Under the pieces are notes generated by a model. The model was not told the origin of the DNA, made no database searches, and saw nothing but the letters and a program-made list of their open reading frames with translations. A stretch of 64,000 bases of DNA. Source: Dendrophyllia cribrosa (lineage: Eukaryota > Cnidaria > Anthozoa > Scleractinia > Dendrophylliidae). The stretch covers positions 29,330,710-29,394,709 of the forward strand of contig JAJLRJ010000009.1 of the NCBI GenBank assembly GCA_024195265.1, in the 5' to 3' direction. Positions 53,517-64,000 of the stretch are shown one piece after another (within the stretch, counting starts at the first letter, position 1; each line of letters begins with the position of its first letter). The translations under genes and the position numbers were made by a program.

Positions 53517-53667
53517 TGCTATGCCGCACATGTTGGTCTGCGGTTTTTCTTGTTACTATATGCGCACGCATGCCACGTGCGCACCTTGTTGTAGAGAACC
53601 GCCATGTTTGATTAAATCTTTTGTTGTGTTTGTAAACCATATCTGATTTACTCGGCGATACACAACA
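53517..53667 (+). repeat. 5' LTR of the gypsy element
   Basis: Starts TGCTATGCCGCACATGTTGG and ends GGCGATACACAACA. Very short for an LTR. Promoter and polyadenylation signals are not obvious. Confidence 0.92.
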
Positions 53668-53728
53668 GATTGGCGACGAGAATTCGGATTCTACACAGTG
53701 AAAAGAAAAGGTTCGAACCTTCGCCACT

Positions 53729-54265
53729 ATGCCGATTGGAAAGATAGAAGCCTTCGACGAAATTAACGACGATTGGAATGCCTACGTTGAACGAGTGGAG
53801 CAATACTTCATCGCCAACGAAATTAAAAATGAGAAACAAGTGGCAGTGATGCTAAGCCTAATGGGGAACAAAACGTATGGGTTACTACGAAATCTATCCG
53901 CTCCAGCAAAGCCATTCAGCCTGTCTTTCAAAGATATCGTGGAAACGCTACAGAAACATCTATCACCGAAACCTCTTCTCATAGCAGAGCGATTCCGTTT
54001 TCACAAAAGGAACCAACTCGAAGGTGAAACCGTGAGTAATTACCTTGCTGAATTAAAGAAATTGTCGCTGTATTGTGAGTTCGGAACGAACTTAATTGAC
54101 GCACTAAGGGATAGACTTGTGTGTGGACTACACAATGAACTTATCCAGAAACGACTGCTCTCCGAGCAAGATTTGTCACTGGCCAAAGCGTCGGAAATTG
54201 CTTGGCGATGGAAGCGGCAGCGAAAGACACACGAGAGTTGCAGGATACCAAAGCGAGTGAAGTAA
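53729..54265 (+). pseudogene. gypsy gag, capsid part
   Basis: Begins at ATG 53729 (MPIGKIEAFDEINDDWNAYV), 62 bp after the LTR. Capsid-like blocks: WNAYVERVEQYFIANEI, KTYGLLRNLSAPAKPFSLSF, ERFRFHKRNQLEGETVSNYL and LRDRLVCGLHNELIQKRLLS. After SLAKASEIA it leaves frame by one base and stops; the rest of gag (nucleocapsid) is in the next frame. Capsid forms the particle that packages the RNA. Confidence 0.85.
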
Positions 54266-55725
54266 ATAAAATCAACAAGGATAGCGAAAGAGTACAAAAA
54301 GTGAAAGATGATGTCAAATCAAAACCCCATTGTTATCGATGTGGTGCCAGTACACACGAATCAGCCGAGTGTTACTTCAGGAACGAAACGTGCCGAAAAT
54401 GTGGAACAATTGGCCATATACAACGAGTTTGCCGCTCGGGAAAGAGTCAGAACTTTACCCGAAGACGAAAGGACGAGAATCCCAACCTACATTCCTTTGA
54501 GATGGATGATGAGCTTAATGATGACAGCTTGATTGCATCCCTGGAAGTCAACAATGTTCACCAGGTGGAAGTTAGAGATGTGATCTGGTTGGCCCATGGC
54601 CACTCCCTGAAGATGGAACTAGACACAGGTTCAGCGATATCCACACTTCCTTTGCAGAAGTACAAGGAAATGTTCCCAGACACACCGCTGGTGGACACTA
54701 ACGCTATTTTAAAAACTTACTCAGGAGAGAAGAAAACACCTGAAGGTAAATTACGTGTTCGTGTGGAACACAACAACCAAGTCAAGAACTTAACATTGTA
54801 TGTAGTGAAGACACAGGGACCTGCGTTGTTTGGTAGAGATTGGCTACACCAGATACAACTCAATTGGAAACTGATCTGTGCTATTTCAAAAGAGCAACCA
54901 ACACAAGACACCCAGAAGAAATTAGAGAAACTCCTGGACGAATACAGTGGAGCGTTTAAGGATGAAATCGGCACACTCAAGTCAACCAAAGCGAAACTTG
55001 TGTTGAAGGAAGGCAGTCAACCAAAGTTTTGCAAAGCAAGGCCTGTCCCGTACGCCATGAAACCTAAGGTCGAGGTGAAACTGAAACGACTAGAAAGAGA
55101 AGGCATACTACACAAGGTCAAATTCAGCGACTCGTCGACGCCTATTGTACCAGTTGTAAAACCAAACGGCACAGTTCGAATCTGTGGCGACTTCAAAAAC
55201 ACGGTGAACCCCCAACTACAGACAGAGGAGTACCCACTCCCACGCATCAACGATATTTTCGCTAAGCTGGCAGGAGGGCAGAAGTTCACTAAGATTGACC
55301 TCAGACAGGCCTACCATCAGATGGAGGTGGAGGAAGAGTCAGAAGGGTATTTGACGATTAACACCCATCAGGGGTTGTACCGATACAACCGCCTGGTATT
55401 CGGGATCGCTTCAGCCCCAGCAATTTGGCAAAGATCAATGGATCAAATCTTAGAAGGAGTTAAAGGAACTAGTTGCATCCTAGACGACATGATTATCACA
55501 GGAAGTGATGACCAAGAACACCTTGACAACCTGGAGGAAGTACTGAAGAGGCTACAGAAAATGGCCTACGAGAAAATCACGAGAAGTGTGAGTTTCTCCA
55601 GACAAAGATTACATACTGTGGACATAAAGTGGATAAATACGGATTACACAAGACTCAAGAGAAAGTGGATGCAGTCGTTAATGCCCCAAGGCCAAAGAAC
55701 GTTCATCAAGTCCGTGCATTCTTAG
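54202..55725 (+). pseudogene. gypsy nucleocapsid, protease and reverse transcriptase
   Basis: Open frame of 507 codons continuing gag after the shift. Two CCHC knuckles (CYRCGASTHESAEC, CRKCGTIGHIQRVC) bind the RNA. Aspartic protease: LDTGSAISTLP (Asp about 141). Reverse transcriptase: PVVKPNGTVRICGDFK, FTKIDLRQAYHQM (motif A), LVFGIASAPAIWQRSMDQIL (motif B) and ILDDMIITG (motif C, Asp428-Asp429, where YxDD is usual). Near 55560 the frame shifts and the RT thumb with RNase H continues in the next frame. The first codons overlap the capsid frame. Confidence 0.88.
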
Positions 55726-56774
55726 GACTAGTGAACTACTACCACAAGTTCCTGCCAAACCTTGCCACCATCCTCAATCCCCTTAATGGACTTTTAGAAC
55801 AAGGCAAACGATGGAAGTGGACCACGGAGTGCGAGGAGGCCTTCATCGCAGTAAAGAAGCTCATCACATCAGATATGGTGCTTACCCACTATGATCCAGA
55901 ACGACCATTGAGACTAGCATGCGACGCTTCACCAGTCGGAATTGGGGCGGTTTTATCGCATATCATGGAGGACGGCTCAGAACGACCCATAGCCTTTGCG
56001 TCACGTACCCTAACCAAAGCAGAAAGGAATTACTCCCAGATTGATAAGGAAGCCCTCGCCTTGATTTGGGGAGTCAAGAAATTCCACCTTTACTTGTTTG
56101 GCCGTCACTTCACACTCGTAACAGATCATGAGCCCCTCAACTCAATTTTTCACCCAAAGAAAGGAATCCCAGCAATGACAGCTGCTCGCTTGCAACGTTA
56201 TGCCTTGTTTCTAGCAGGGTTTGAGTACAGCATTGAGTACAAGAACACTACCCATCATGGAAATGCAGACGGATTGTCACGCCTACCTTTGAAGACATCT
56301 TGCAACAAGGAAGTAGTTGATCCAGTGGAGATTTTTCAAGTGTCACAGATAGAAGTACTGCCAGTCAATGCAGATATGATCCGTCAAGCGACTCAGAGAG
56401 ATCCGATTTTGTCACGTGTGGTGGAATACACAAAGCAAGGGTGGCCATCGGTCGGTGAGAAGGAGCTGGAACCGTTTCATAGAAGAAAGGACGAGCTCAC
56501 CATACAGGATGGTTGCCTTATGTGGGGTTCACGGGTAGTAATCCCATCCAAGTACCATGCACAGCTGTTAGTTGAAATTCACGAAGGCCACCTTGGAGTT
56601 GTCAAAATGAAAGCCTTGGCCCGGAGCTACATGTGGTGGTCGGGAATGGACAGAGAAATTGAACAAGTAGCAAAAGGTTACACTGGCTGTCAAATCACTC
56701 AGAATAATCCTAAAGGTCGCCCCACTGGACTCATGGGAATGGCCAGTACGCCCCTGGCAACGCATCCACATTGA
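55573..56774 (+). pseudogene. gypsy RT end, RNase H and integrase N-terminus
   Basis: Continues pol from the shift near 55560. RT thumb: QVRAFLGLVNYYHKF. RNase H: LRLACDASPVGIGAVLSH, RNYSQIDKEALALIWGVKKF and LVTDHEPL. Integrase zinc region: EIHEGHLGVVKMKALARSYM and then YTGCQ, where the first Cys of CxxC is Tyr, so the HHCC motif has lost a ligand. The frame ends after a further one-base shift near 56730, before the catalytic core. Confidence 0.86.
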
Positions 56775-57717
56775 CTTTGCGGGACCATTCTTAAAAACGA
56801 TGTTTCTGATTATTGTAGATGCACATTCTAAATGGCCCGAAGTAGTACCGATGACCACTACAAGCGCCATCAGAACAATCGAGGAACTGAAAAGGCTGTT
56901 CGCTACACATGGCTTGCCAGAACAGCTGGTTAGCGACAATGGGCCCCAATTCACAGCAGATGAATTTGGGGAATTCTTGAGAAGCAATGGTATCAAGCAC
57001 ATAAGGTCCGCTCCATACCACCCAGCTACAAATGGATTGGCTGAACGTTTTGTACAGACATTCAAACAAGCCCTTCGCGCGGCCCTAACGGAAAAAAAAT
57101 CAATATCTTGGAAGCTAGCAAATTTCCTAATGGCCTACCGAACAGCCCCGCATGCAACGATAAGGGAGACGCCAGCTATGCTCCTCATGGGAAGAAACAT
57201 CAGGACAAAACTGGATGTACTAAAGTCCAATATACGGAAGCGAGTGGAAGACAAGCAGCAGGATCAAGAGTTGCGGTCAAGTCACAGCCCTACCCGAGAA
57301 CTGGATGTTGGTCAAACCGTTGTTACCCGAGACTACCGAGGCGGAAGAAAGTGGGTTCCCGGAGTCATTACGGCCAACTACGGACCCTTGTCCTATGAAG
57401 TTCGAGTCGCACCAAATACAGTATGGCGACGGCATATCGATCAACTCAGCCTTGACAAGGAACACTGTACACCGCAACTAAACCCAGCAGTATTTCTAGC
57501 AACTCCGCAATCGACAAGCAGTGTTGGAAATGAAGGACTACATACTCCTACTATGAGTGACCTCGAGCAAACATCTACCCCAGACAAGCATGTCAGCAAC
57601 ACTCCTGAGAACCCTCCAAGCAACCAGAGCGAGATCATGATTAGCAGCCCAGCAACACCGCCATGTAGGCGTTATCCCCTTCGGTTGCGGAGACCACCAG
57701 AGAAACTGAACTTGTGA
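56735..57717 (+). pseudogene. gypsy integrase catalytic core and C-terminus
   Basis: After the shift: IHIDFAGPF, VDAHSKWPEVV, LVSDNGPQFTADEFGEFL and HPATNGLAERFVQTFKQAL, giving the three acidic positions of the DDE core. A C-terminal basic domain follows (KWVPGVITANYGPLSYEV). The stop at 57715-57717 is 48 bp before the 3' LTR. The first in-frame ATG (56800) lies inside the core, so it is not an independent gene. Confidence 0.87.
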
Positions 57718-57765
57718 CTGAACTGAACTTGTGACTTATTGATTGATTGTGATTGGGGGGAGGAA

Positions 57766-57916
57766 TGCTATGCCGCACATGTTGGTCTGCGGTTTTTCTT
57801 GTTACTATATGCGCACGCATGCCATGTGCGCACCTTGTTGTAGAGAACCGCCATGTTTGATTAAACCTTTTGATGTGTTTGTAAACCATATCTGATTTAC
57901 TCGGCGATACACAACA
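57766..57916 (+). repeat. 3' LTR of the gypsy element
   Basis: Same length as the 5' LTR. Differences visible by eye: CCATG for CCACG, AAACC for AAATC, TTTTGATG for TTTTGTTG. Confidence 0.92.
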
Positions 57917-57921
57917 CAAAG

Positions 57922-58191
57922 CTGTGATGCCCCTCATTTTCTTGTCATAAAAATTTCTTCGAAGTGGTTTATCGATTTCCACACAAAAAACGAGAGCAGT
58001 TGATTATTTAGAATTACTTCCACAGTGGAAGAAAATTTGTGAAAATGACGGCTTGACCATCCGGACTTTACAAAGAACTTTTAACAGGACACCCAGATAA
58101 AACAAAAAGGACTTTTATACAGCCTCCCGTACAAACTTGAAATAGTTCTTGAGCAGACGGAATTGTTGTGTCTGAGCGTTAAGATCCAATT
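57922..58191 (+). promoter_or_regulatory. GPCR upstream region, 3' of the gypsy insertion
   Basis: Continues the receptor leader (GAAAATGACGGCTTGACCAT, CCCGTACAAACTTGAAATAG, GTCTGAGCGTTAAGATCC). The retrotransposon has pushed the more distant upstream sequence 4.4 kb away. Confidence 0.6.
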
Positions 58192-59074
58192 AGGAAAGGA
58201 ACTGAAGAATTGTCTGCGTCGTACGTCGCTGTTTGTGTCCTAAACGCGTTATTGTCATATATCGCCATTACGTTGAACGTTATAACAATCCACGCAATAA
58301 GAAAAACTCGGTCGTTACCAAAGACTTTGAATACATTGCTCCTGAGTCTGGCTATTTCTGATCTCAGTGTTGGTTTACTGGTACAACTTTTGTTCATTGC
58401 ACTTTGTGTCATGGAATTGAAGCAAAACACTAATAACAACCCAACTTACAATGTGACATACATCGCGCATCTCGTCCCCGTAAATCTATTTATTTGCGCT
58501 TCGTTCTTTGGCGTCATGGCTCTGAGTGCAGACAGATTCTTGGCCATCCATCTGCATCTTAGGTACAATGAACTTGTCACTCACAAGCGTGTTGTTGCTG
58601 TTGTGATCTCAGTTTGGATGTTCAGTGCATTTCTTTCGTCGATTAGGTTGTGGATCCCGGTAAATATTATTTACGTAATTTTTGTCATTATTGAAGATGC
58701 TTGTATCATTACCACAACATTCGGCCACATAAACGAGATTCAAGCTCTGCAAATACAACACGCATCTCAGAATAGTGGGATAGCGAACGTTGTAAGGATG
58801 AGAAAACTTGCTATTACAGCAATTTACGTATATCTCGTTTTCTTGGTTTGTTATTTGCCCAAACATTAGCCGGCTTTTATATGTTGGCACTGTAACGTCA
58901 AGATCAGTTACCGATACTGTAAAAGTTATATCACGTTATACTCTGACGCTGATGTTTCTCAATTCAACTCTGAATCCGCTGATTTATTGCTGGAAGATGA
59001 GACACATTCCTAACACTGTTATAAACATACTGCGAAGTGTATATGCTACCACCTTCCAAGTGAGGCAAGATTAA
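58192..59074 (+). pseudogene. Rhodopsin-like GPCR pseudogene
   Basis: Same receptor family as the intact genes at 24.3 and 43.7 kb. The start codon is AGG at 58192. TM1-TM4 read normally (LSLAISDLSVGLLVQ, SADRFLAIHLHLRY). An in-frame deletion of about 30 bp near 58722 removes the end of TM5. An extra C near 58859 shifts the frame and gives a stop after CYLPKH; TM7 (NSTLNPLIYCWKMRH) is read in another frame to 59074. Three independent lesions make loss of function near certain. The upstream gypsy insertion may have come before or after these. Confidence 0.88.
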
Positions 59075-59826
59075 AACTAACAACTATTAACTTTAACTTT
59101 AACTTTTATTACTTCCATCACTTTTTAATACAATGCATGCACTATACTGAAGTAAAGCTTTTCAACTAGAGTAATACAAGTTGCCGGAGGACAGGCCATT
59201 TTAGCTATTCAGGGGAACCAAACCAGGAACATTTAGGAAAACGCCGTGGAATGTCGTTTTACTGTTTTTCCAAATCATTTTACTGCCCTTAAAGGAAACT
59301 ATGTGAAAGCTAATACAGTTTGATCTTTTCGGTTCTTTTAGCTGAATATTTCAGTAGTAGAAAATGTTAGTGAAAGGATCCCCCGAATTTACTGGCTGCT
59401 TTCTCCTTTTCCAAAATCCTAGCTGACCTTATTTCGTACCCAAAACGACATTTTTATTCTTGAGAATACAAAAGGCGTTAAAGTTTCCGATGTTACGAAA
59501 GCGGTGTCTTACAACGGAAAACTCTGTTTTGGTCTAATTCGTAAGGAATTTTTAAGGCGACTAAGGCCTTCCGAACAGTTTTTTAACCGAAACGATTCAT
59601 TGGATCTTCCTGGTTGTTCACAGTGATGGACTCATGCCCTTTGCCAATTCAAGCTTAAATTTAGATTAAGTTTTATCGGTAATTTCTCTGTCACCGAAAA
59701 GTCACATTGTATATAGTTCAGTACCCAAAGAGCGAAAGGGATCCACACGCTTTACCTCTATCAGCGTTTCTCAGTAGTATTATTTTCTGTAGTTTATGTA
59801 TGATGATAAGGTACATTTGTTTCTTG
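59075..59826. other. Receptor 3' flank, no gene recognised
   Basis: Shares GAAGTAAAGCTTTT.AACTAGAG, AATACAAGTTG and TGATGG.CTCATGCCCTTTG with the flanks of the other receptors. A 230-bp stretch near 59300-59600 is specific to this copy. Confidence 0.55.
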
Positions 59827-60033
59827 ACCATTTCACTCCCAGAGTCAATTATGAAGACATGTAGTGTATTTTAACTTTTGAGTTTGTTGACGAAAACCTG
59901 TGGTGTGGCACTCAAATAATACCTCTTTGGCAGTACTTTTGCATGGTACCATTTGTTTTTCAATGTTTTACAAAATGTAATATGGACTTTTTCTTTAATG
60001 TTGATTTTTGGCACTCTTGGGAGTTGAAGGGTT
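59827..60033. mobile_element. MITE of the CTTTCACTCCCAGAGT family, copy 4
   Basis: Same order of words as the 44.87 kb copy and at the same place relative to the receptor, so this one was probably copied with the receptor unit and not inserted anew. Confidence 0.7.
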
Positions 60034-60560
60034 AGTTGGTTCTTCAAAGAACAGATACTGCATAGACCACGACCATCTTCATAAGCTGCGTTTACACTAC
60101 AACCTATTCTCAGTACTGACAATAAAGCAGGAATATTTCCATAACAATAGATGTCCCGTTGTACATATTACCTCCATTCTTTTTATTGTGCGCATTTGTT
60201 GAACAACATCTCAGAGTGTGGCCAGCGATTTTTTCTCCTCTACGCAGTGCACGCGTCATGGTTGAACCACCGCGGCCTGTCGAACACCCCTTTTCATGTA
60301 CGTGCCCAAGACGTAAATGAAGTAGAAGAGATGTGCCTGTGCAAAACGCCCCGGTCGCAGTTCCACTGAGTTCAAAATGCTCGTCCCGCCGAAGATCCGG
60401 CCGCGAGTAATACTCCTCCCGTGGAGAATCCTGGCGCTGTACATGTTGTCCCATCGCTTGTGGTAATTTGTCCTGTTTCAGTGTTTTTGTTGTTTAGTCA
60501 TTTGCTCTAGTTTTGTGTTTCCATGCATGCGCGCCGAGATTGACTTTTCTGCTTATGAAA
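60034..60560. other. Intergenic, no gene recognised
   Basis: Duplicated receptor flank up to about 60110, then unique sequence. The 114-codon minus-strand frame (60110-60454) has no recognisable domain. Confidence 0.45.
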
Positions 60561-60564
60561 ACAT

Positions 60565-60970
60565 GTGTGAGAGTGGTACGGCCACCGCACAAGAGTTTGT
60601 GAAACGAGGAATATGTGCGTGAGTGGGACGGCCACCGCACAAGAGTTTGTGAAACATGGAATATGTGCGTGAGCGGGACGGCCACCGCACAAGAGTTTGT
60701 GAAACAAGGAATATGTGCGTGAGTGGGACGGCCGCCGCACAAGAGTTTTGTAACTCAAGGAATATGTGCGTGAGTGGAACGGCCACCGCACAAGAGTTCG
60801 TGAGACAAGGAATAGTGCGTGAGTGGGACGGCCACAGCACAAGAATATTGAAAGTCAAAGAATATGTGCGTGAGTGGTATACGGCCACCGCACGAAAGTT
60901 TTGTACTGCCGAAGAATATGTGCCTAAGGCGGTATTGCCACCGCTAACTGAAATGTTTGTCACTGCCGAA
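60565..60970. repeat. 50-bp minisatellite, about 8 units
   Basis: Unit GAGTGGGACGGCCACCGCAC followed by AAGAGTTTGTGAAACAAGGA and ATATGTGCGT. The first five units are close to identical; the later ones drift. The unit length is not a multiple of three, so the long frames on both strands are artefacts of the repeat. Confidence 0.9.
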
Positions 60971-62530
60971 TAATATGTTTTGAGCGCCACGACCTCGGCA
61001 CCTAAATTTGTCTTTGTTTTAAACGGGTTTACGCGTCAGCAGTAAGACCACTGCTCGCCAAATGTTTCTTTTTTGTACGATCGCTGTTTCAGGTTTACTG
61101 TGCCTATATGAGACAATTTTGACGTGAGTACGCGTATAATGGGCCGCTGCAAAGCAGTTCTAGTATGATTTATTTCCACGTGCGGGTATGTTAAAGTAGT
61201 TTGTTGTTGTCAAATTTTAGCCAAATTCCGCAATCTAGAACTAGCCGCCGAATTTAGTAGCATTGGATTTACCGCTCAAAATAGTAAGGAGCGCTTAGCC
61301 ACCATAGCAAATACCAAAAAAAGCAAGGTTAAGGGAGGCGCGGATGGACAAGATTTAAGATAACAACGGTTTGCAATTCAAATTTTCGATAACCGGTTCG
61401 CCTAGCAGTTTTCAAAGATTATCTTTGCTTTGAATGACAAAGTTCGAGAGGCATATTTCTTTGTTTTGAAGTTGTGATCATGTCATTCACATGATAATTT
61501 CCAAGCTAACGTCAAGTTTTCATGGCGACTAATCAGGAACTACCGTGACACAGTCCCTTTAATACGTTTTTATTCTCATGCGGCCCGTTTCAAGATTTCA
61601 AGAGTTACGAAGTGCTCATTTTTGCCAGACAGGGACGGTTTGAACTTTGTAGTTTATAAACGGGCTTTGACTTCTTAATTGACGAACAGGTGTTGTTTGC
61701 TCAATTTTAATTTTCATAGCACCTCGGATTAGTTATGTTTTTCGTACACTGTAGCCCCTTGGGATTTTGATTGTAATACTTCTGAGCGCCTATAACTGAG
61801 CGCTGTTTATCAGTGATGACCAGGGGTCTTTTGTATTGTTTTTGTTTTGTTTCTCTCTTTTTTTTTTCTCCGTTGTTTCTCTCTTGGTACCAGTTTGGGT
61901 TGAATGTGGCTTGAAACAGGGGTAAACCTCTCCTCCCGGTTTATCTGGGTCAAGCTGTCATTCCTACTTTTCTGGTGGCCATAGTATCCGTAGTGTTTCC
62001 TTTTCTCTTCTTTACCTGTTCGGAATGTTATGTTTCTTTTGTAGAAGAAGCCAAGGGTGCTTCCTCTTGTTCTCATGCAGTTTTCATCCGATACCATGCG
62101 TTTCACGTTTTCCGCCCCAGGGTTTCCATTGGGCGACCATGGATATGTGGCCACTTGATGGAGGAATTACAGCTCCTTGTTTTGACCGCAGTTCAGTTTG
62201 TTCAAGATATAACCTCGCGCTTTTTTACTCTTTTTTACTCTTTTGGAGAATGGGAGGATAGCCTAGCATTTAGGCCAGTTTTCTTTAGGGACAAGCTTGA
62301 TAAGCGGTCAAGCTGGTGGATCTTGAGACCATTTTCACCCTCCCATATCTCATTGTATATTCATGTGTATTGTTGGTGGTGAAAATATGTCACTATTTTA
62401 AGTATATATGTGCATGATCTACACCGGCGTTTTTGCACAGCGGTAACTGTTAAGGTTATGTTCAGAAGATTTTAACAAAATACCCAGATACCAATTAAAA
62501 CATCGATCAGTTAGGGAGAATCCTAGAGCT
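60971..62530. other. Intergenic, no gene recognised
   Basis: Open frames of 110-135 codons on both strands (61810-62382) overlap each other and show no domain. A CAGTCCCTTTAA word near 61550 resembles the tip of the TTAA-flanked elements, but I cannot find its partner. Confidence 0.45.
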
Positions 62531-62940
62531 ATCAAAAACGTAAAATTCTGGCCTGTGGTGTCTCCTCGGGTGATCAAACACAGCCGAATATCGATCGTTT
62601 TATATTCAAACTCTTATCACAATGTTAAAAAATCATGCTAAAAACAGATTTGTGTAAAGATTTGTCCGGGCGTCGCCAAACTTGCTGCAGAGTAAACTGA
62701 TGAGAAAACATCGCTTTCCTTTTTCTTGAATCTGCATGAAGGGAAAACACACCAAAGACTGACAGTTATCAATCGATATGCGACCTACCGCACCAATCAG
62801 GAACTCCGTTCGTAGTTTCCCAAATGAACAATGAGTGCGGGCACGTTTTCTTTCCACTCCCCCTCCTTCGCCTTCCAGCCTAACTCCCACACCCTTGGTC
62901 GCGTCTTTTGACTCGCCTCAGACGTACACGGTTTAACTCA
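62530..62940 (-). repeat. Duplicated segment, copy 2 (inverted, lacks the 350-bp MITE)
   Basis: Reverse complement of parts of 37870-38830. It gives the uninserted version of the site at 38005 (sequence runs from GGAAACTACG straight to AACGGAGTTCC), although nine or so bases are missing there. Confidence 0.75.
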
Positions 62941-63059
62941 ATGTTCCTTCGCCCCCAAATTCACCTGCTTTGCAAGAAGTAGGTGTTTCCAGCAAAAATT
63001 CTAACAGTGTTGCAGAAACTCACCAGCAAGAAAGTTTGGACTGACATTGGAGCCAGTGA

Positions 63060-63278
63060 ATCACAACCAACACTTGGAATAGTGTATAAATAAACCTATT
63101 TGTATCTTTAGATCATCATAGAATTGCCTGTAAATTGATATTTTTAGATTATATATTGTAACCCAGTCCCTGTTCAAAAATATTTGCATGTAATTTTAAA
63201 ATTTCCGCTTGTAACAACATTGTAATTCATTAATTTGCGATGATGTTGAAATTAAACTTTACTTTACTTTACTTTATA
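63060..63278 (+). repeat. LINE-like 3' tail
   Basis: AT-rich sequence with several TGTAA words, ending GATGTTGAAATTAAACTTTA and a (CTTTA)n run. This is the usual 3' end of CR1/L2-like non-LTR elements. No coding part remains. Confidence 0.5.
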
Positions 63279-63519
63279 TTTTTGCCATGAATACTCCCGC
63301 TGTCAGATGCTTGTCTGGCCTTTGGGTGCAATTACACAAATAGTAACACGGTTGATTTAATTACAACGACATGCTCAGGTATATCAAGGACTGGGTCTGC
63401 CATTATTTTATCAAAAACATTAAGGGGGTGGTCTATCTTTAAAAGGAATCGTGTCGTAAGTATGAGACTTGGCAACGACATTCGACTTGTTGAGACAGTC
63501 TTCTTTGACGTTGATGTAT

Positions 63520-63710
63520 CCCCCCCCCCCCCGGGAGGGGGGGGGGGTACTCAGGTATATTAGTGACGGGGAGGTGCGAAGACCTTTTTTGGGTATGAAA
63601 TTAGCGATCTGAGGACTTTTTTGGGGTTAGAAAAAAGTGGTGACTTTTTTTGGGTGAAAGATTTTGGTAAGTACTTTTTTGGGGGGTTGACTAAAAGCGA
63701 AGCCCAGGCT
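63520..63710. repeat. GC-capped MITE half and GACTTTTTTGGG repeats
   Basis: CCCCCCGGGAGGGGGGGGGG followed by TACTCAGGTATATTAGTGAC, then four variants of GACTTTTTTGGG at about 40-bp spacing. It resembles one end of the palindromic MITE at 14405. Confidence 0.5.
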
Positions 63711-64000
63711 TCTCATTTTCATGTCACACAATTGTATCAGTTTCATATACAAACGTAAACTACATGCAAATGACAAGGACACTTTCTGTTTTCTCGGTTT
63801 TTTCATAAGAGGTCACGTTACAACAGTTACATATGAAGTATGTAAATTTGATAAAATATCGCATTACACTTTATTCGCGTGCAGGGGTCCAATTTTCAAC
63901 CGCGTTATTCTTCACGTTGTCTTCATCGTTCTTCAATGTTACGTGAATACCCTTTTGCATTAATGTGCGCTTGATTTCAGTCGCTTGGGTCTTGTTGGCT

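Larger units (their letters stand above)
53517..57916 (+). mobile_element. Ty3/gypsy LTR retrotransposon, 4400 bp
   Basis: Both LTRs are 151 bp (TGCTATGCC...ACACAACA), with the 5-bp duplication CAAAG outside (53512-53516 and 57917-57921). A TGGCGACGAG primer-site-like sequence follows the 5' LTR, and a GGGGGGAGGAA polypurine tract precedes the 3' LTR. The interior codes gag, protease, RT, RNase H and integrase in the Ty3/gypsy order. The LTRs differ at about 3 of 151 positions, so insertion is recent. Three single-base frame breaks interrupt the polyprotein. Confidence 0.92.

Noticed and set aside
60507..60990. Overlapping long frames with repeated SRTYS or CVSGTA motifs
   Set aside because: They arise from the 50-bp minisatellite; the unit length shifts frame from unit to unit.
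61810..62382. Frames of 114 and 135 codons on opposite strands
   Set aside because: They overlap each other, lack any recognised domain and have biased composition; no supporting evidence.

Overview
The window looks like nuclear DNA of an anthozoan cnidarian, probably a stony coral. The grounds are AT-rich intergenic DNA, intronless rhodopsin-like receptor genes in a local cluster, GT-AG introns, and a dense mix of Academ-like DNA transposons, a Penelope-like element, Ty3/gypsy elements and palindromic MITEs. No prokaryotic gene organisation is visible. The species is an inference; nothing in the sequence names it.

Layout. 0.7-3.9 kb: fold-back remnant of a large DNA transposon (Academ copy C). 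4.3-6.1 kb: two MITEs and a tRNA-like sequence. 7.3-13.2 kb: a nested locus, where a minus-strand gypsy-type LTR element holds only a broken gag between its LTRs. Its 3' LTR is split by a Penelope-like element and its 5' LTR by a 1.6 kb fold-back element, both at the same LTR position. 13.5-15.4 kb: duplicated non-coding DNA and a palindrome. 16.1-23.8 kb: a class A GPCR gene split by Academ copy A (6.76 kb, intact 1521-residue ORF). 24.3-25.2 kb: an intact GPCR. 25.8-28.1 kb: a layered palindrome, then a TTAA-flanked element carrying 5S rRNA-derived sequence. 28.2-36.0 kb: Academ copy B (7.78 kb), whose three-exon gene reads through for 1564 residues. 36-43 kb: mostly repeats and duplicated segments. 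43.7-44.6 kb: an intact GPCR. 45.8-50.1 kb: duplicated DNA, a LINE fragment and a 117-bp satellite. 53.5-57.9 kb: a young Ty3/gypsy element with 151-bp LTRs, inserted upstream of a GPCR pseudogene at 58.2-59.1 kb. 59-64 kb: repeats, a 50-bp minisatellite and a LINE-like tail.

How it fits together. The host genes are one birth-and-death cluster of short class A receptors: two intact, one split by a transposon, one pseudogene and one scrambled fragment. Most of the rest is transposons inserted into transposons. Exact target-site duplications let the order of insertion be read. The most notable system is the Academ-like family. All three copies share termini 5'-TAGT...ACTA-3' (mutated in C). Copies A and B also have 3-bp target duplications, repeated ACCGGAAGTG-type subterminal motifs, N-terminal zinc-binding pairs, a putative DDE core, an XPG/FEN1-like nuclease region and a C-terminal CXC cysteine cluster.
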